Below are positions 25,161 through 35,948 of a stretch of 64,000 bases of DNA, piece by piece. The position numbers and the translations under genes were made by a program. Under the pieces are notes generated by a model. The model was not told the DNA's origin and searched no databases. It saw only the letters and a program-made list of their open reading frames with translations. Numbering within the stretch: position 1 is the stretch's first letter; each line of letters starts with the position of its first letter. The stretch covers positions 18,420 through 82,419 of the forward strand of contig NZ_FOVO01000014.1 of NCBI RefSeq assembly GCF_900115195.1. Direction: 5' to 3'. The DNA comes from Xenorhabdus japonica (GTDB lineage Bacteria > Pseudomonadota > Gammaproteobacteria > Enterobacterales > Enterobacteriaceae).

Positions 25161-25324
25161 TCATCAGATTAATTATTAATAAAAGTTAACATTGGTTCAA
25201 AGTGAATAACTTTAATATTATCTAATGCCGATAAAAATCAGTGTGTTGCCAAAAAACATAATTTACCCCAGCCTTTTTGTTGTTATGATTCAATCTCCTT
25301 TTTAAATATATTCAGAGGTGATAT

Positions 25325-25801
25325 ATGAAAAAATATCTATTTCCTTTAGCGGCGTTGATGGTATCGACTTCTGTTTTTGCGGATAAAAAACCTGTAGATG
25401 TAGCACCTTATCCTGCGGCTTCTGAGGGAATGATACGCAGTGTGATTGAACTTCCTCAGAAAGAGCATGAAAACAACTACATGGTTGAGTTGATGATTGG
25501 CAAGGATATAAAAGTGGATTGTAACCATCATTGGTTTGGTGGCAGGTTGGAGACAAAAGTATTGGAAGGGTGGGGATATAATTATTATGAGCTAAATAAA
25601 GTCTCTGGCCTCGTTTCAACAAAAATGGCATGTCCAAACAAGGAAAAAACGGTACGCTTTGTTCAGGTTAATTTAGGTAAAGATGCGGCTGTACGCTATA
25701 ACAGCAAATTACCTATTGTGGTATATACACCAAATTCGATGACAGTCAAATATCGTATTTGGCAGGCATCGGATGAAGTAAAGGAAGCAGTAATTAAATA
25801 A
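25325..25801 (+). CDS. eco: Ecotin, periplasmic serine protease inhibitor
   Basis: Ecotin is a dimeric inhibitor of trypsin-like, chymotrypsin-like and elastase-like proteases in the periplasm. The 158-residue precursor has a signal peptide (cleavage likely after Ala19) and the fold-defining stretches VDCNHHWFGG, LEGWGYNYY and YNSKLPIVVYTP. Cys66 and Cys103 form the conserved disulfide. In the reactive loop, VSTKMACP stands where E. coli has VSTMMACP, so P1 is Lys100 instead of Met. That is expected to favour trypsin-like targets such as insect haemolymph proteases; this last point is inferred. Confidence 0.95.
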   Translation: MKKYLFPLAALMVSTSVFADKKPVDVAPYPAASEGMIRSVIELPQKEHENNYMVELMIGKDIKVDCNHHWFGGRLETKVLEGWGYNYYELNKVSGLVSTKMACPNKEKTVRFVQVNLGKDAAVRYNSKLPIVVYTPNSMTVKYRIWQASDEVKEAVIK

Positions 25802-25825
25802 GTTATTGATTAGATAAATTAACAA

Positions 25826-25851
25826 CCTGAGTTTTTCATATTAAACTCAGG
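25826..25851 (+). terminator. Hairpin after ecotin
   Basis: CCTGAGTTT/AAACTCAGG with an 8-base loop lies 25 bases after the ecotin stop. The following CTGTTCT is only moderately U-rich. Confidence 0.55.
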
Positions 25852-26103
25852 CTGTTCTATTAATGAGTTTAGTACACTGTTTTTTATATTAATTTTTAAA
25901 AAATGGATATTCATTTCTTCGTTGCTTATTGTTAAGTTAACAATAAATAAATCTATAGTTAACCTATATACTTTAATTCATATGGATGATGTTTATTTCT
26001 CCTTTCTTTTCTATCAGTGATTCCTTGCCCATATTTAAAAATACTAACTAAACTGTTTTTAGATTTTTTTGCATTCATGCAAAAATCATTGAGGAATCAA
26101 TGA

Positions 26104-26277
26104 ATGTTTAAAAAATTATCGGCAGAGTTCTTTGGTACTTTTTGGTTGGTATTCGGTGGATGTGGTAATGCTGTTTTCGCTGCGGCATTTCCACAGCCGA
26201 GGATTGGTTTTCTGGGGGTATCTCTGGTTTTTGGTTTAACAGTGGTAACGATGGCCTATGCTGTGGGGCATGGTTGA
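26104..26277 (+). pseudogene. aqpZ: Aquaporin Z N-terminal fragment
   Basis: A 57-codon frame starting [20 protein letters not shown] matches the first helix of E. coli AqpZ and continues to [10 protein letters not shown], just before the first NPA region. It then meets a stop. AqpZ is about 230 residues, so more than 70 percent is lost, including both NPA motifs. There is no Shine-Dalgarno-proximal defect, so the fragment may still be transcribed. It abuts a clpP fragment on the other strand. Confidence 0.85.
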
Positions 26278-26294
26278 TAGATTGATTTGCTGCT

Positions 26295-26447
26295 CAGTCG
26301 GTTGATCCGATTACGGATTTTTAATATTTCTCTGGCTTCGATTTCGATATCTGAAGCATGTCCTTGAACACTCCCTAATGGTTGCCTCATCATAAAATTG
26401 TTATTTTTCAGTTGGTTGACCATTGATTTCCCCTGCGATAATGACAT
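26295..26447 (-). pseudogene. clpP: ClpP protease fragment
   Basis: On the minus strand, a frame with FMMRQPLGSVQGHASDIEIE and then AREILKIRNRINRL aligns with the ClpP region carrying catalytic His (E. coli [20 protein letters not shown]). The His itself is replaced by Arg in this copy. Only about 35 residues are recognisable, and the catalytic Ser region is lost or too diverged. It is a decayed relic of a ClpP-like gene lying tail to tail with the aqpZ fragment. Confidence 0.75.
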
Positions 26448-26939
26448 GGCATGACTTAATGAGCTGATTCTGAGTATATGGGTTTGTTGTCATATCTTTT
26501 TCGTGTTTGTTTGTAAATTTGTTATACATTATTTTTTCTCTCGTAATAAATAATGTTAGATATCTAAATAATATAGCTTTAAAAAATAATTTTTCTAAAA
26601 AACATGAACTTTATTTACCTTTTGTAACATCATCAAAAAAATTGAAATATTTTTTTAAAAAATTTAATTTTTTTATGAAATTATAATGATATATATTCAT
26701 ATGCAGAATTTTTATGGTTATATAACACGTGTAACAAAATAAGATGAAATAAAAAAGCCTCAATGTATTTATAGTTAGGTTTGGTTGTGTGTTATTAATT
26801 TCTTTCTGTGATATTTTTTAGAATTTTTTGTTTTTATATCCAAAATCTTGTTGGTTGAAGTTTTATAAACAGCAATATTTATATATTGCCAATTGTATTA
26901 ATTAGCTTAGATGTAAATGTAATAAATTAGGAATGAATT
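26448..26939. other. AT-rich regulatory interval before isnA
   Basis: About 490 bases of very AT-rich DNA with many T-runs and no coding frame. It must hold the isnA promoter. Its composition fits an H-NS-bound silenced region. AGGAAT lies 7 bases before the isnA ATG. No specific activator site could be identified by eye. Confidence 0.5.
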
Positions 26940-27962
26940 ATGGAACGTTTTGACATAGAAGAAGTGTCTAGTAAAATTCTAGATGAGTTACTGCAATACC
27001 GACGTCGTTTCCCTGAATCTGAACATACACCTCAATATGAAGAGAAAAAGGTTTTAGAGGTTCAATTGCCACGTATTCGTGCATTTGTGGAACAAGGGAA
27101 ACCTATTGAATGTATTTTGCCTGCATTTCCGACAAAATCACCAAACCCTAGAAAAGTATTGGGTAAGATGCCGGATATGGCAGAAAAATTATCACTGATT
27201 TTCCTAAACTCCCTTTGTCAGCGTATTCAGCTTTATTATCCACCTGGAGCAAATATTGTTATTTGTTCTGATGGACATGTTTTTAGTGATCTTATTAATG
27301 TTGATGATGAAACAATTACCCATTATCAATTAGAAATTGAAAAACTGTTGCATGAACTTGGCGCGACTCATCTGTCGGTTTTTAATCTTGGGAATGTTGA
27401 ATCACTAACTCAATATACCAGTGATTACGATCGACTGCGTGAATTATTGGTTAGTCGCTATGCATCTTCAGTTGAGGAGATCAAAGAAACACTCAAAGAA
27501 AGCGAAGATGGAGTTCGATTATATCGGGCGATTACTCGTTTCCTTTATGAAGATAGTTTATTACCAGAATACACAGGTTCGAAAAATGCGTTGCAAAAGG
27601 ATGCACGTCAGCGCGCTGTCGGCGTTATCCAACGTAGCTGGGCGTGGGGTAATTTGCTGGCGGAGCAGTTCCCATTGGCGATCCGTCTTTCTATTCATCC
27701 ACAGCCCGTCGACAGTATCAAAATTGGTATTCATATGATGCCGACCCGGGATGATTGGTTGACGCCGTGGCATGGTGTGGCTGCCAATATTAATGGTCAG
27801 TTTGTGTTGATGAAAAGTGATGAAGTGAAAAAAATGAATGGAAAGCTAATCGAAATTCGGGGTATTCCAAGTCATTACTTGATTGAAACATTATCTGAAG
27901 AAAAACTGTTTGAAGAAAACCCGCAAACAGAATTCCAGACGACAGCAGCACAAGCAGAATAA
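26940..27962 (+). CDS. isnA: Isonitrile synthase IsnA (PvcA/DIT1 family)
   Basis: IsnA converts the amino group of an aromatic amino acid (tyrosine in rhabduscin) to an isonitrile with ribulose-5-phosphate. The 340-residue protein carries the family signatures [24 protein letters not shown] (by ends, near residues 60-83), [17 protein letters not shown] near residue 101, and SIHPQP with [13 protein letters not shown] near residue 268. It starts the operon; isnB follows 35 bases later. Adjacent PvcB and glycosyltransferase genes point to rhabduscin. Confidence 0.93.
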   Translation: MERFDIEEVSSKILDELLQYRRRFPESEHTPQYEEKKVLEVQLPRIRAFVEQGKPIECILPAFPTKSPNPRKVLGKMPDMAEKLSLIFLNSLCQRIQLYYPPGANIVICSDGHVFSDLINVDDETITHYQLEIEKLLHELGATHLSVFNLGNVESLTQYTSDYDRLRELLVSRYASSVEEIKETLKESEDGVRLYRAITRFLYEDSLLPEYTGSKNALQKDARQRAVGVIQRSWAWGNLLAEQFPLAIRLSIHPQPVDSIKIGIHMMPTRDDWLTPWHGVAANINGQFVLMKSDEVKKMNGKLIEIRGIPSHYLIETLSEEKLFEENPQTEFQTTAAQAE

Positions 27963-27997
27963 CTCAGTGGCATAGTGCATTTTTGAGGGAAAAAATC

Positions 27998-28867
27998 ATG
28001 AATACATATGAACTTGATTGTCATATAGAGTTGGTGAAACCTTTCGGAGTATTTATTACGCCTAAGCATCCTGATCAGGATATTACCACACTGTCAATTG
28101 ATGCCTTGCGTGAACTGGCTCGTACTCATCTGCTGGTTGTATTACGTGGCTTTCGCTCCGGCTTTACGGATAAAGAAAAATTGACGGAATATTCCAATCG
28201 CTGGGGTGAAATCATGATGTGGCCATTTGGTACTGTATTGGATGTCATGGAGCATCCCGAACCATCTGACCATGTTCTGGACAGTAGTAATGTACCGTTG
28301 CATTGGGATGGAATGTATCGAGAGACGATCCCTGAATTTCAGATATTTCACTGTGTTTCTGCTCCCGAAGCTGCTCAGGGAGGACGTACTACATTTGTCA
28401 ACACTGAACAATTGATTATCGATGCCAGTGATGACGAGCGCAATACATGGAAGAATACCACCATTACTTACCGCACAAGCCGAGTGACACACTATGGTGG
28501 TGAAGTTGTTTCACCGTTGGTTTGTCTGCATCCCGACGGTAAAAAGTGGGTGATGCGTTACAATGAGCCGATGGGAAAAGAAGATACGAAGTATGCTGAT
28601 CATCACTCTTTGAAGATAGACGGAATATCACAGGAAGAGCAACAGACACTTGAGGAAACATTGTATAACCGGTTGTATGATCCGCGTTATTTTTATGCTC
28701 ATCAATGGCAGTCTGGAGACATCGCGATTTGCGATAACTTCACTTTATTACATGGACGTGAGGCCTTTATTTCCCATTCTCCTCGCCATATTCAGCGGGT
28801 TCATATCCATGGTATGCCTGTGTGTGAAAATCACAGCTTTCGCACTATTTCTGTTTCCGGTTCCTGA
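27998..28867 (+). CDS. isnB: Fe(II)/2-oxoglutarate oxygenase IsnB (PvcB-like)
   Basis: IsnB desaturates or decarboxylates the isonitrile-amino acid to the vinyl isonitrile. The 289-residue TauD-fold protein has the iron ligand pair HWDGMY near residue 103 and a distal His in [11 protein letters not shown], with Arg in HIQRVHIHG for 2-oxoglutarate. The ATG at 27998 is preferred, with GAGGGA upstream; an in-frame TTG five codons earlier overlaps that signal. It is the second gene of the isnA-isnB-GT operon. Confidence 0.92.
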   Translation: MNTYELDCHIELVKPFGVFITPKHPDQDITTLSIDALRELARTHLLVVLRGFRSGFTDKEKLTEYSNRWGEIMMWPFGTVLDVMEHPEPSDHVLDSSNVPLHWDGMYRETIPEFQIFHCVSAPEAAQGGRTTFVNTEQLIIDASDDERNTWKNTTITYRTSRVTHYGGEVVSPLVCLHPDGKKWVMRYNEPMGKEDTKYADHHSLKIDGISQEEQQTLEETLYNRLYDPRYFYAHQWQSGDIAICDNFTLLHGREAFISHSPRHIQRVHIHGMPVCENHSFRTISVSGS

Positions 28868-28901
28868 TTGAGTAGAAGTTGTCTTGAAGGAGGTTTGATT
28901 A

Positions 28902-30179
28902 ATGTCTCGTATTGTTTTAGCTACTGTTGCAACTCCTGGTCATGTTTTTCCAATCTTCACTATTGCGGAACATTTAATAGGGCAGGGACATGATATCACG
29001 ATATTCAGTGGAGCCCTTTTTCAACAGCAAACGGAAGCGTTGGGAGCTACTTTTGTTCCCTTCGATAAGCAAGTGGATGTTGATTACCGCTATCTTGAAA
29101 AATACTTTCCTGAACGGGCAGAATATCCGCCGGGAAATACCCAGATGGCGCTGTCGTTAAGGCGGTTTTTTGCTACCCCTATTCCCGTATTATCGAAGCA
29201 GTTGATGCAAGTACTCGAAGAGAGACAAGCTGATCTTCTGATTATCGACAATACTTTTTATTCAGCGTTGCCGCTATTGCAGAAACCGGCTGATGAACGT
29301 ATTCCTGTCATTGCTATTGGTGTTAGTCCGCTGCCGTGGTCATCAAGGGATACCATATTCTGGGGACCTAGAATTCCACCTGAATTATTGCCTGCTGATT
29401 TAACACGTGAGCAATTAGTGGATGAGGAGACGCATCAATTAATCGAGCTGGTCAGGGAAGCATTCAATCAGTCGCTTGCTGCCGTGGATTGTGCACCACT
29501 GACTGGGGACCATAACGATGTTTTGATGAGCGGAGTTGATCGTTACTTGCAACTGGCAACACAATCATTTGAATTTCCACGTGATGATTTACCTGAGACG
29601 GTGGATTTTATCGGATCATTGCCAGTGAAAGTGAAAGATGATGAAACGCAAATCAGTTGGCCGGATGAAAACCTGCCGTTGATCTTGGTGACCCAGGGAA
29701 CACTGGCTAATATTGATTTTAGTCAGTTGATATTGCCGACTTTACGTGCGTTGGCAACTTTGCCGGTTCGGGTATTGGCAATTACAGGCGGCCGTTCTAT
29801 TGATGCTTTGGGAGAAGAAATTCCAGAGAATGCCAGAGTGGTCGAGTATCTCAATTTTGAACACTGGCTTCCTCGCACATCAATTTTTATTACTAATGGT
29901 GGTTATGGTTCGCTGAATTCTGCCATTCGTCATGGTGTACCTTTGGTGGTCGCGGGAACGGGAGATGGTAAATTGGAAGCTGTCGCTCGTGTTATCTGGT
30001 CACGTTGTGGTATCAGCCTGCATACTGATACACCGAGTGAACAGCAATTATACAAAGCAGTGACAAGGATATTATCTTCCCCGATATGGCACCAGCAGTC
30101 ACAAATCATTAAGGCAGATTATGATGCCCATAATGCTTTGGCATCAATAACACGTCACATTAACGAATTGATTGCTTAA
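28902..30179 (+). CDS. UDP-dependent glycosyltransferase, rhabduscin operon
   Basis: A 425-residue GT1/MGT-type glycosyltransferase. The N-terminal domain starts ATVATPGHVFPIFTIAEHL, the acceptor-side fold. The C-terminal donor site is seen in VVEYLNFEHWLPRTSIFITNGGYGSLNSAI in parts (about residues 308-350), followed by HGVPLVVAGTGDGK. It lies 34 bases after isnB with a strong GGAGG. In the known rhabduscin cluster a glycosyltransferase adds an amino-sugar to the tyrosine vinyl isonitrile. The sugar made here cannot be read from sequence. Confidence 0.9.
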   Translation: MSRIVLATVATPGHVFPIFTIAEHLIGQGHDITIFSGALFQQQTEALGATFVPFDKQVDVDYRYLEKYFPERAEYPPGNTQMALSLRRFFATPIPVLSKQLMQVLEERQADLLIIDNTFYSALPLLQKPADERIPVIAIGVSPLPWSSRDTIFWGPRIPPELLPADLTREQLVDEETHQLIELVREAFNQSLAAVDCAPLTGDHNDVLMSGVDRYLQLATQSFEFPRDDLPETVDFIGSLPVKVKDDETQISWPDENLPLILVTQGTLANIDFSQLILPTLRALATLPVRVLAITGGRSIDALGEEIPENARVVEYLNFEHWLPRTSIFITNGGYGSLNSAIRHGVPLVVAGTGDGKLEAVARVIWSRCGISLHTDTPSEQQLYKAVTRILSSPIWHQQSQIIKADYDAHNALASITRHINELIA

Positions 30180-30287
30180 GTAATATTATTTCTATCCGGC
30201 AGATTTGGAATTGCAGAACGGTTAACAAATTAGTCATTCAAAAGATAGAGATGATAGAAGGCTATAAAAATAGAAGGTTGTGAAAAT

Positions 30288-30320
30288 AAAACGCGGTATG
30301 GTTTCTTGCCGCGTTTTTTA
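30288..30320 (+). terminator. Rho-independent terminator after the isn operon
   Basis: ACGCGG pairs with CCGCGT around a 13-base loop, with A-run before and TTTTTTA after. It lies about 110 bases after the glycosyltransferase stop and close to the yceI end, so it could serve both strands. Confidence 0.7.
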
Positions 30321-30369
30321 TTAAAAAGTAATCGCTTAAATTAATATTAAAACGTTATCAGGAGGAAAA

Positions 30370-30996
30370 TCAGGCTTTTTCCCGTACCCCTTCAACAGAA
30401 ATGATCAACTCGACTTCCTGAGATTTTGGCCCTAAATCACTTTTAATCTTAAAATCTTTCAATTTGATTTTTCCATTGGCCTCAAAGCCTGCGCGATATC
30501 CGCCCCACGGATCTTTGCCTTCTCCCATTAATTTGGCGTTCAATGCCACGGGCTTGGTGACACCATTTAATGTTAGATCACCAACGATGGTGTAATTTTC
30601 CCTTGTTTTTTTGACTTCGGTTGAAATGAATTTAGCTTCTGGATATTTTGCTGTATTCAAAAAATCGGCACTGCGTAGATGCTTGTCACGCTCAGCATGG
30701 TTGGTATCGACACTATTTGTTTTAATATTGACATTGACTTTATCTGTAGCGGGATTTTGTGCATCGAACGTGAAGTTGCCGTCAAATTTCTTGAAGCCCC
30801 CGTAAAGCCAGCTCATACCCAAATGTTGGATACGAAATTCAATAAAGGCGTGTTGACCTGCCGTGTCAAATGTATAGTTGGCAGCCATTGCTGAGCCAGT
30901 ACCCATCAATAACATGCCTGCGGTCAGGCTGATTATTGACTTCTTAAGCCATTTCTTTTTAAATATGGTCTTTTTAAATATAGTATTTTCAAACAT
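30370..30996 (-). CDS. yceI: YceI-family periplasmic lipid/isoprenoid-binding protein
   Basis: A 208-residue precursor with a signal peptide ending SAMA-ANY. The mature protein is nearly identical in pattern to E. coli Yce[41 protein letters not shown] and [18 protein letters not shown]. YceI binds an isoprenoid such as ubiquinone-8 in a lipocalin-like barrel. The N terminus is extended by a repeated [13 protein letters not shown] basic stretch. It follows yceJ by 19 bases, as in E. coli. Confidence 0.95.
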   Translation of the reverse strand: MFENTIFKKTIFKKKWLKKSIISLTAGMLLMGTGSAMAANYTFDTAGQHAFIEFRIQHLGMSWLYGGFKKFDGNFTFDAQNPATDKVNVNIKTNSVDTNHAERDKHLRSADFLNTAKYPEAKFISTEVKKTRENYTIVGDLTLNGVTKPVALNAKLMGEGKDPWGGYRAGFEANGKIKLKDFKIKSDLGPKSQEVELIISVEGVREKA

Positions 30997-31015
30997 AAGA
31001 GTAATTCTCCAGAAA

Positions 31016-31576
31016 TTATTTTATATCGGGATTGAAACCAAACATTCTTTTTAGGGTGATATCACGGTCGATAAAATGGTGTTTTAGTGCAGCGAGACCA
31101 TGCAGCAGAGAGAGCACCATTGCAATCCAAGCAAAATAAAGATGGATAATACCGGCTGTATCAGCTTGAATTCCTTGTTCAGTCAAGGTTGCGGGAACAT
31201 CAAACCATCCAAAAACACTGATGGAATCACCATCCGCAGTAGAAATCAGATATCCGCTGGCTAAGATGCCAAATAGAACGATATACAGTGTGAAATGTGC
31301 TAGTTTTGAACTGATGCGTGTAAATTGACTGTAGCTTGCCAATGGTTTTGGTGGTGGAGAAATAAATCGCCATATAAGGCGAATAACTATGACAATGAAG
31401 ATTAATATACCGATGCTTTTATGCAGCTCCGGTGCGCGATGATACCAAGCATCATAATAACTTAATGTCACCATCCACAATCCAAGGGCAAACATCCCGT
31501 AAACGGCAAGGGCTACTAGCCAATGGATTAAAATAGAAATATGTCCAAAGCGTGTGGAAGTATTTTTTAGCAGCAT
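31016..31576 (-). CDS. yceJ: Cytochrome b561 (YceJ-like)
   Basis: A 186-residue four-helix di-haem membrane cytochrome. It has haem-ligand candidates in [18 protein letters not shown] (His13/His18 region), [11 protein letters not shown] near residue 50, [10 protein letters not shown] and [16 protein letters not shown] near residue 165. It carries electrons between quinol and periplasmic acceptors. It is the first gene of the yceJ-yceI operon. Confidence 0.92.
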   Translation of the reverse strand: MLLKNTSTRFGHISILIHWLVALAVYGMFALGLWMVTLSYYDAWYHRAPELHKSIGILIFIVIVIRLIWRFISPPPKPLASYSQFTRISSKLAHFTLYIVLFGILASGYLISTADGDSISVFGWFDVPATLTEQGIQADTAGIIHLYFAWIAMVLSLLHGLAALKHHFIDRDITLKRMFGFNPDIK

Positions 31577-32451
31577 ACTGTTTCCTTATTTTTGATCACT
31601 TATATCCAATCGATTTCAGGTTGAAGTATAGTCAACAAGTCAGCAACTTGAAAAACGGATATAAAGCGTACTGGCAGCCCTAAAGTGTCATAAACATTAA
31701 TGAGAAAGTTAGAACATTATAGTAGATAAAAATTAAATTTTATTTTTATAAATCTCAAACAAATAATTTGTTTGAGAATATCAAAATTTGTCAATAATAA
31801 GATGGAATGGTAATGTTTTAGGTAAAATAAAGAAAATAAGATAGATTGTTATATTCTTTTTGGTTATTTTATTATAACCAATTATTTGTGGTTTTTTATT
31901 GGCTGAGTTTTTTATCTTAGTTGCTGTTTTAGTATGAAAGGATCAATATTAAAAGATTAATTTTATTGTCTATCTCTTTTTTCTTATTATGAGATGAGAT
32001 GTTTTATTGTTTTTTATACAGTCACATCATTTATCACAATATGATTTATAATTACAGAGAGAAAGGTGATGTATACGTTGTGGATAGCCAATAAAAACTA
32101 TTCTTCTCTTCTTGGTCACTGCGTCCGTGGATTTTGCTCAAGGCATTGGATATTCCTTTTAACTTTCTGATTGTTAACTTTCTGATTAGGATAAAAAAAG
32201 CTCCGTGTAGGAAACGGAGCAATAAGGGGTAAAATGAGCTGGAAAAATGTAGTACATTACTATAATAACTCAACGACATTAAATATTGATTAAACGAAAG
32301 AGAACTTCATAGAAAAATATCTGTATTCAATAGGTTATCCCATATTTGAGATTTTCCCTGCCAGTATAACTAGCATTTTTTGATGAATATAAACAATGGA
32401 TAGTCAGAATTATAAATTCTGATTTAGAAGTGTTTTTGATTCAGGAAAGCT
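31577..32451. other. Gene-free AT-rich interval
   Basis: It contains the yceJ promoter, a 16-base tandem repeat (TTAACTTTCTGATT repeated at 32158-32189) and one minus-strand terminator. A 75-codon minus-strand frame at 32052-32279 crosses the terminator and lacks family features or a ribosome site; it is not taken as a gene. Confidence 0.55.
32192..32220 (-). terminator. Minus-strand terminator downstream of prpE
   Basis: GCTCCGT/ACGGAGC with a 7-base loop, followed on the minus strand by TTTTTTTAT. It lies 232 bases after the prpE stop and is the likely end of the prpBCDE transcript. The stretch between is unexplained. Confidence 0.75.
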
Positions 32452-34338
32452 TTAATGGGAAATTGCATCTTTAATAACCTCCAGTGAGGTAGGGTTCTCA
32501 ATCAGGGCAATATCGCTGGGTTCACGACCTTCACAAATGGCCTGCATAGTACGGCGCAACATTTTTCCTGAACGGGTTTTCGGTAATTGTGTCACAAAAT
32601 AGACCCGTGCCGGACGGCCAACGCTGCCGATTTTCTTATCCACTAATTCCATCAACGCTTTTTCCAATACAGCAAAATGGTCAGCACACTGGATTTCCCG
32701 TCCTTCTTTGAGAACAGCAAAAGCAACGGCTGCCTGTCCTCTTACTTCATCTTTGATACCAATGACGGCAACTTCGGCCACATCTTCATGGCTGGCAATG
32801 CACTCTTCGATTTCCCGTGTCCCTAAGCGGTGACCAGAAACGTTAATCACATCATCTGAACGTCCCAGAATAAAATAGTAACCGTCGCTGTCACGGAGCC
32901 CCCAGTCGAAAGTCGAGTACACTTGCTGGTCAAAGTGTCGCCAGTAAGTATTGATAAAACGGGTATCGTCGCCATAAATAGTCTGGATGCAACCGGGAGG
33001 CAAAGGGCCTTTGATGGTCAGCATTCCTTTCTCATTAGCGTCGCATTCCTGACCAGTCAGTTCGTTGATCAGTTTGACGTTAAAACCATACATAGGAAAA
33101 CCTGTGCTACCAAAACGGTTTGGCCTGTCATCCAAACTCCGTGCAATCGCCATAATTGGCCAGCCTGTTTCAGTTTGCCAGTAGTTATCAACCACAGGCA
33201 CATTAATGGCTTCGGCAATCCAACGGGCGGTATGCTCATCAAGAGGCTCTCCTGCTAAATAGAGCGCTTCAAGTGATGAGATATCATATTTGGCGATGCA
33301 ATCCGTAGGATATTTTTTCAGGACGCGGATTGCTGTAGGGGCTGAAAACATTCTGGTGACACGATATTTTTCGACAATCTGCCACCAAATACCAGCGTCC
33401 GGGCGTATCGGAAGTCCTTCATACATGACGGTTGCCATGCCGGCAATCAACGGAGCATAGATAATATAAGAGTGTCCGACAACCCAACCGATATCCGATG
33501 TACAAAAGAAAATGCCACCGGCCTTACCACCAAAAATAACGTCCATTGATGTTGCCAGCGCCACAGCATAACCACCGACATCTCTCTGAACACCTTTCGG
33601 TGTGCCGGTTGTGCCTGATGTATAGAGCACGCAGGAGATTTCATTGGATTCAAGCCATGTAACGGGCACTTCCGCATCAAGATGTTTCTGCCGTAATGTA
33701 GCGAAATCTACATCTCGGCCGTTCATCCAATTAATATCAGCCAGCCCGCGATCTAACATTAAAACATGGCGTGGTGTGTGTTTGGCCAGCTCAATGGCTT
33801 CATCCAGCAGAGGTTTATAGGGAATGATTTTGCCCCCACGTGAGCCAGCATCCGCAGAGACGACTAAAACCGGTTCGGCGTTATCTAATCGTGTGGCGAG
33901 ACTGTGGGAAGCAAAACCACCAAATACCACTGAGTGGATCGCGCCAATACGGGCGCAGGCCAGTAAAATAAACAGAGCTTCAGCCACCATTGGCATATAA
34001 ACAATAACGCGGTCGCCTTTTTTCACGCCGAGGAACAACATCATAGCGGCAGCTCTATTCACTTCTTGATGTAATTCTTTATAGGTGAAAACGCGCTCAC
34101 TGTTAGTTTCCGTTGAAATGGCAATCAGTGCCTTGGTGTTGGGTTGGCTTTCCAGCCAGCGATCCAGTGCGTTGTAACAAAGATTGGTTTTTCCTCCACA
34201 AAACCAACGGGCAAAGGGTGGGTTACTATGATCCAGCGTCTGTTCAAAAGGCTGTTGCCAGTGTATCCGTTTGGCTTGCTCAGCCCAAAAAGCATTGGGA
34301 TCATCAATCGAATGCTGATAGAAATCTTGGAATGACAT
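32452..34338 (-). CDS. prpE: Propionate-CoA ligase
   Basis: PrpE activates propionate to propionyl-CoA. The 628-residue length matches E. coli. It has the adenylation loop CVLYTSGTTGTPKGVQRD near residue 240, YWQTETGWPI, and the C-terminal catalytic Lys in PKTRSGKMLRRTMQ near residue 590, which is acetylated in Salmonella. ATG 34338 with GGAGAG upstream is preferred to a TTG/ATG five codons earlier. It is the last gene of prpBCDE. Confidence 0.95.
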   Translation of the reverse strand: MSFQDFYQHSIDDPNAFWAEQAKRIHWQQPFEQTLDHSNPPFARWFCGGKTNLCYNALDRWLESQPNTKALIAISTETNSERVFTYKELHQEVNRAAAMMLFLGVKKGDRVIVYMPMVAEALFILLACARIGAIHSVVFGGFASHSLATRLDNAEPVLVVSADAGSRGGKIIPYKPLLDEAIELAKHTPRHVLMLDRGLADINWMNGRDVDFATLRQKHLDAEVPVTWLESNEISCVLYTSGTTGTPKGVQRDVGGYAVALATSMDVIFGGKAGGIFFCTSDIGWVVGHSYIIYAPLIAGMATVMYEGLPIRPDAGIWWQIVEKYRVTRMFSAPTAIRVLKKYPTDCIAKYDISSLEALYLAGEPLDEHTARWIAEAINVPVVDNYWQTETGWPIMAIARSLDDRPNRFGSTGFPMYGFNVKLINELTGQECDANEKGMLTIKGPLPPGCIQTIYGDDTRFINTYWRHFDQQVYSTFDWGLRDSDGYYFILGRSDDVINVSGHRLGTREIEECIASHEDVAEVAVIGIKDEVRGQAAVAFAVLKEGREIQCADHFAVLEKALMELVDKKIGSVGRPARVYFVTQLPKTRSGKMLRRTMQAICEGREPSDIALIENPTSLEVIKDAISH

Positions 34339-34461
34339 AATCTCTCCTAGCATATGCAGATGAGAGGCGACGTCTGGAATCAGAGCCGCCGATAGCGATG
34401 TCTTTCATCTTTCAAGCCAACGCTTGGTTAGCGGTGGCTTGAAATCGATTGGGTATATAGA

Positions 34462-35913
34462 TTATATAACGTACAAATCGAGGTATTCGTTTACGGGAAT
34501 ATTTTTCAATGACATTAGGTCAAGAGATTTTTCCAGAATGCTTTGTTGTTGGTCTTGCGGGAAACAACGCGCCAGATTGATCCTGAATTTTTCTTCTAAT
34601 AGCGGAATACCATCTTTACGGCGGCGAGCGTGCCCAATCGGGAACTCAACTTTGACTTCATCCAGTTGCGTGCCATCGGTAAAGACCAGAGTCAGCGCAT
34701 TGGCAATAGAGCGTTTTTCAGGATCATGATAATCACGGGTGAAATCGGCATCTTCGATACAGACTATTTTTTCCCGTAAAGCATCAATACGTGGATCGGC
34801 AGCGATATCATCTTCATAATCCGCAGCCGTCAGGCGACCGAAAATCAATGGGATGGCGACCATATATTGAATGCAGTGATCCCTGTCAGCAGGATTATTC
34901 AATGGCCCCTGTTTATCAATAATTCTGATACAGGCTTCATGGGTACGGATAGTGATTCGGGCAATATCTTCAATTCGTTTGCCGTGCTCTTTCAGTTGTT
35001 GATGCAGGAACATTGCCGCTTCTACAGCGGATTGTGAGTGGAATTCAGCCGGGAAAGAGATTTTAAACAGCACATTTTCCATTACGTAAGAGCCATAAGG
35101 GCGCTGGAATTTGAATGGTTGGCGATTGAACAGAACATCATAAAATCCCCAATTCTTGGCGGTCAATACAGAGGGATATCCCATCTCACCTTTTTGAGCT
35201 ATCAATGCCAGACGCACCGCGCGGGAGGTTGCATCCCCCGCAGCCCAAGATTTGCGAGAGCCGGTGTTGGGAGCATGACGATAGGTTCTCAGGGATTGAC
35301 CGTCAACCCAAGCTAATGAAACCGCACTCAATATTTCTTCACGTTTCAGCCCCAACATTTGAGCAACAACCGCCGTGGAAGCCACTTTTACCAGAACAAC
35401 GTGATCCAATCCGACTTTATTAAAGGCGTTTTCTAATGCCAGGCAGCCTTGAATTTCATGCGCCTTAATCATCGCTGTCAGAACATCCCACATGATTAGC
35501 GGTTTTCCCCCACGGGCAATCGCATTTCTTGACAGCCAGTCAGCAGTGGCAAGTATGCCTCCCAGATTATCAGAGGGATGTCCCCATTCAGCCGCCAGCC
35601 AAGTGTCATTGAAATCAAGCCAGCGAATCATTGCACCAATGTTGAATGCAGCCTGAATGGGATCAAGCTGGAATTGGGTTCCCGGCACGCGCGCTCCATT
35701 GGGCACGGTTGTTCCCGGCACAATTGGCCCTAATAATTTTGTGCAGGCGGGATATTCCAGCGCTTCCAACCCGCAGCCCAAGGTGTCTATCAGGCAATGG
35801 TGAGCCGTGGTGTAAGCAATTGGGGAGGTTATAGTGTAGTCCATGACATAATCCACAATATCCACAATCACCTGATCGTAATCAGGGCGGTTGTTAACAA
35901 CAGAGGTAGACAT
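34462..35913 (-). CDS. prpD: 2-methylcitrate dehydratase
   Basis: PrpD dehydrates 2-methylcitrate to methylaconitate. The protein has 483 residues, the E. coli length, starting [19 protein letters not shown]. Conserved family stretches are [20 protein letters not shown] near residue 100 and [15 protein letters not shown] [17 protein letters not shown] near residue 215. The ATG is chosen over an in-frame TTG two codons earlier. It lies between prpC and prpE. Confidence 0.95.
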   Translation of the reverse strand: MSTSVVNNRPDYDQVIVDIVDYVMDYTITSPIAYTTAHHCLIDTLGCGLEALEYPACTKLLGPIVPGTTVPNGARVPGTQFQLDPIQAAFNIGAMIRWLDFNDTWLAAEWGHPSDNLGGILATADWLSRNAIARGGKPLIMWDVLTAMIKAHEIQGCLALENAFNKVGLDHVVLVKVASTAVVAQMLGLKREEILSAVSLAWVDGQSLRTYRHAPNTGSRKSWAAGDATSRAVRLALIAQKGEMGYPSVLTAKNWGFYDVLFNRQPFKFQRPYGSYVMENVLFKISFPAEFHSQSAVEAAMFLHQQLKEHGKRIEDIARITIRTHEACIRIIDKQGPLNNPADRDHCIQYMVAIPLIFGRLTAADYEDDIAADPRIDALREKIVCIEDADFTRDYHDPEKRSIANALTLVFTDGTQLDEVKVEFPIGHARRRKDGIPLLEEKFRINLARCFPQDQQQSILEKSLDLMSLKNIPVNEYLDLYVI

Positions 35914-35948
35914 AATCAATCCTTAAATCGTGTTATGTGTAAATCGGG

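Noticed and set aside
32052..32279. 75-codon minus-strand frame
   Set aside because: It spans a rho-independent terminator, has no ribosome binding site and no family features.
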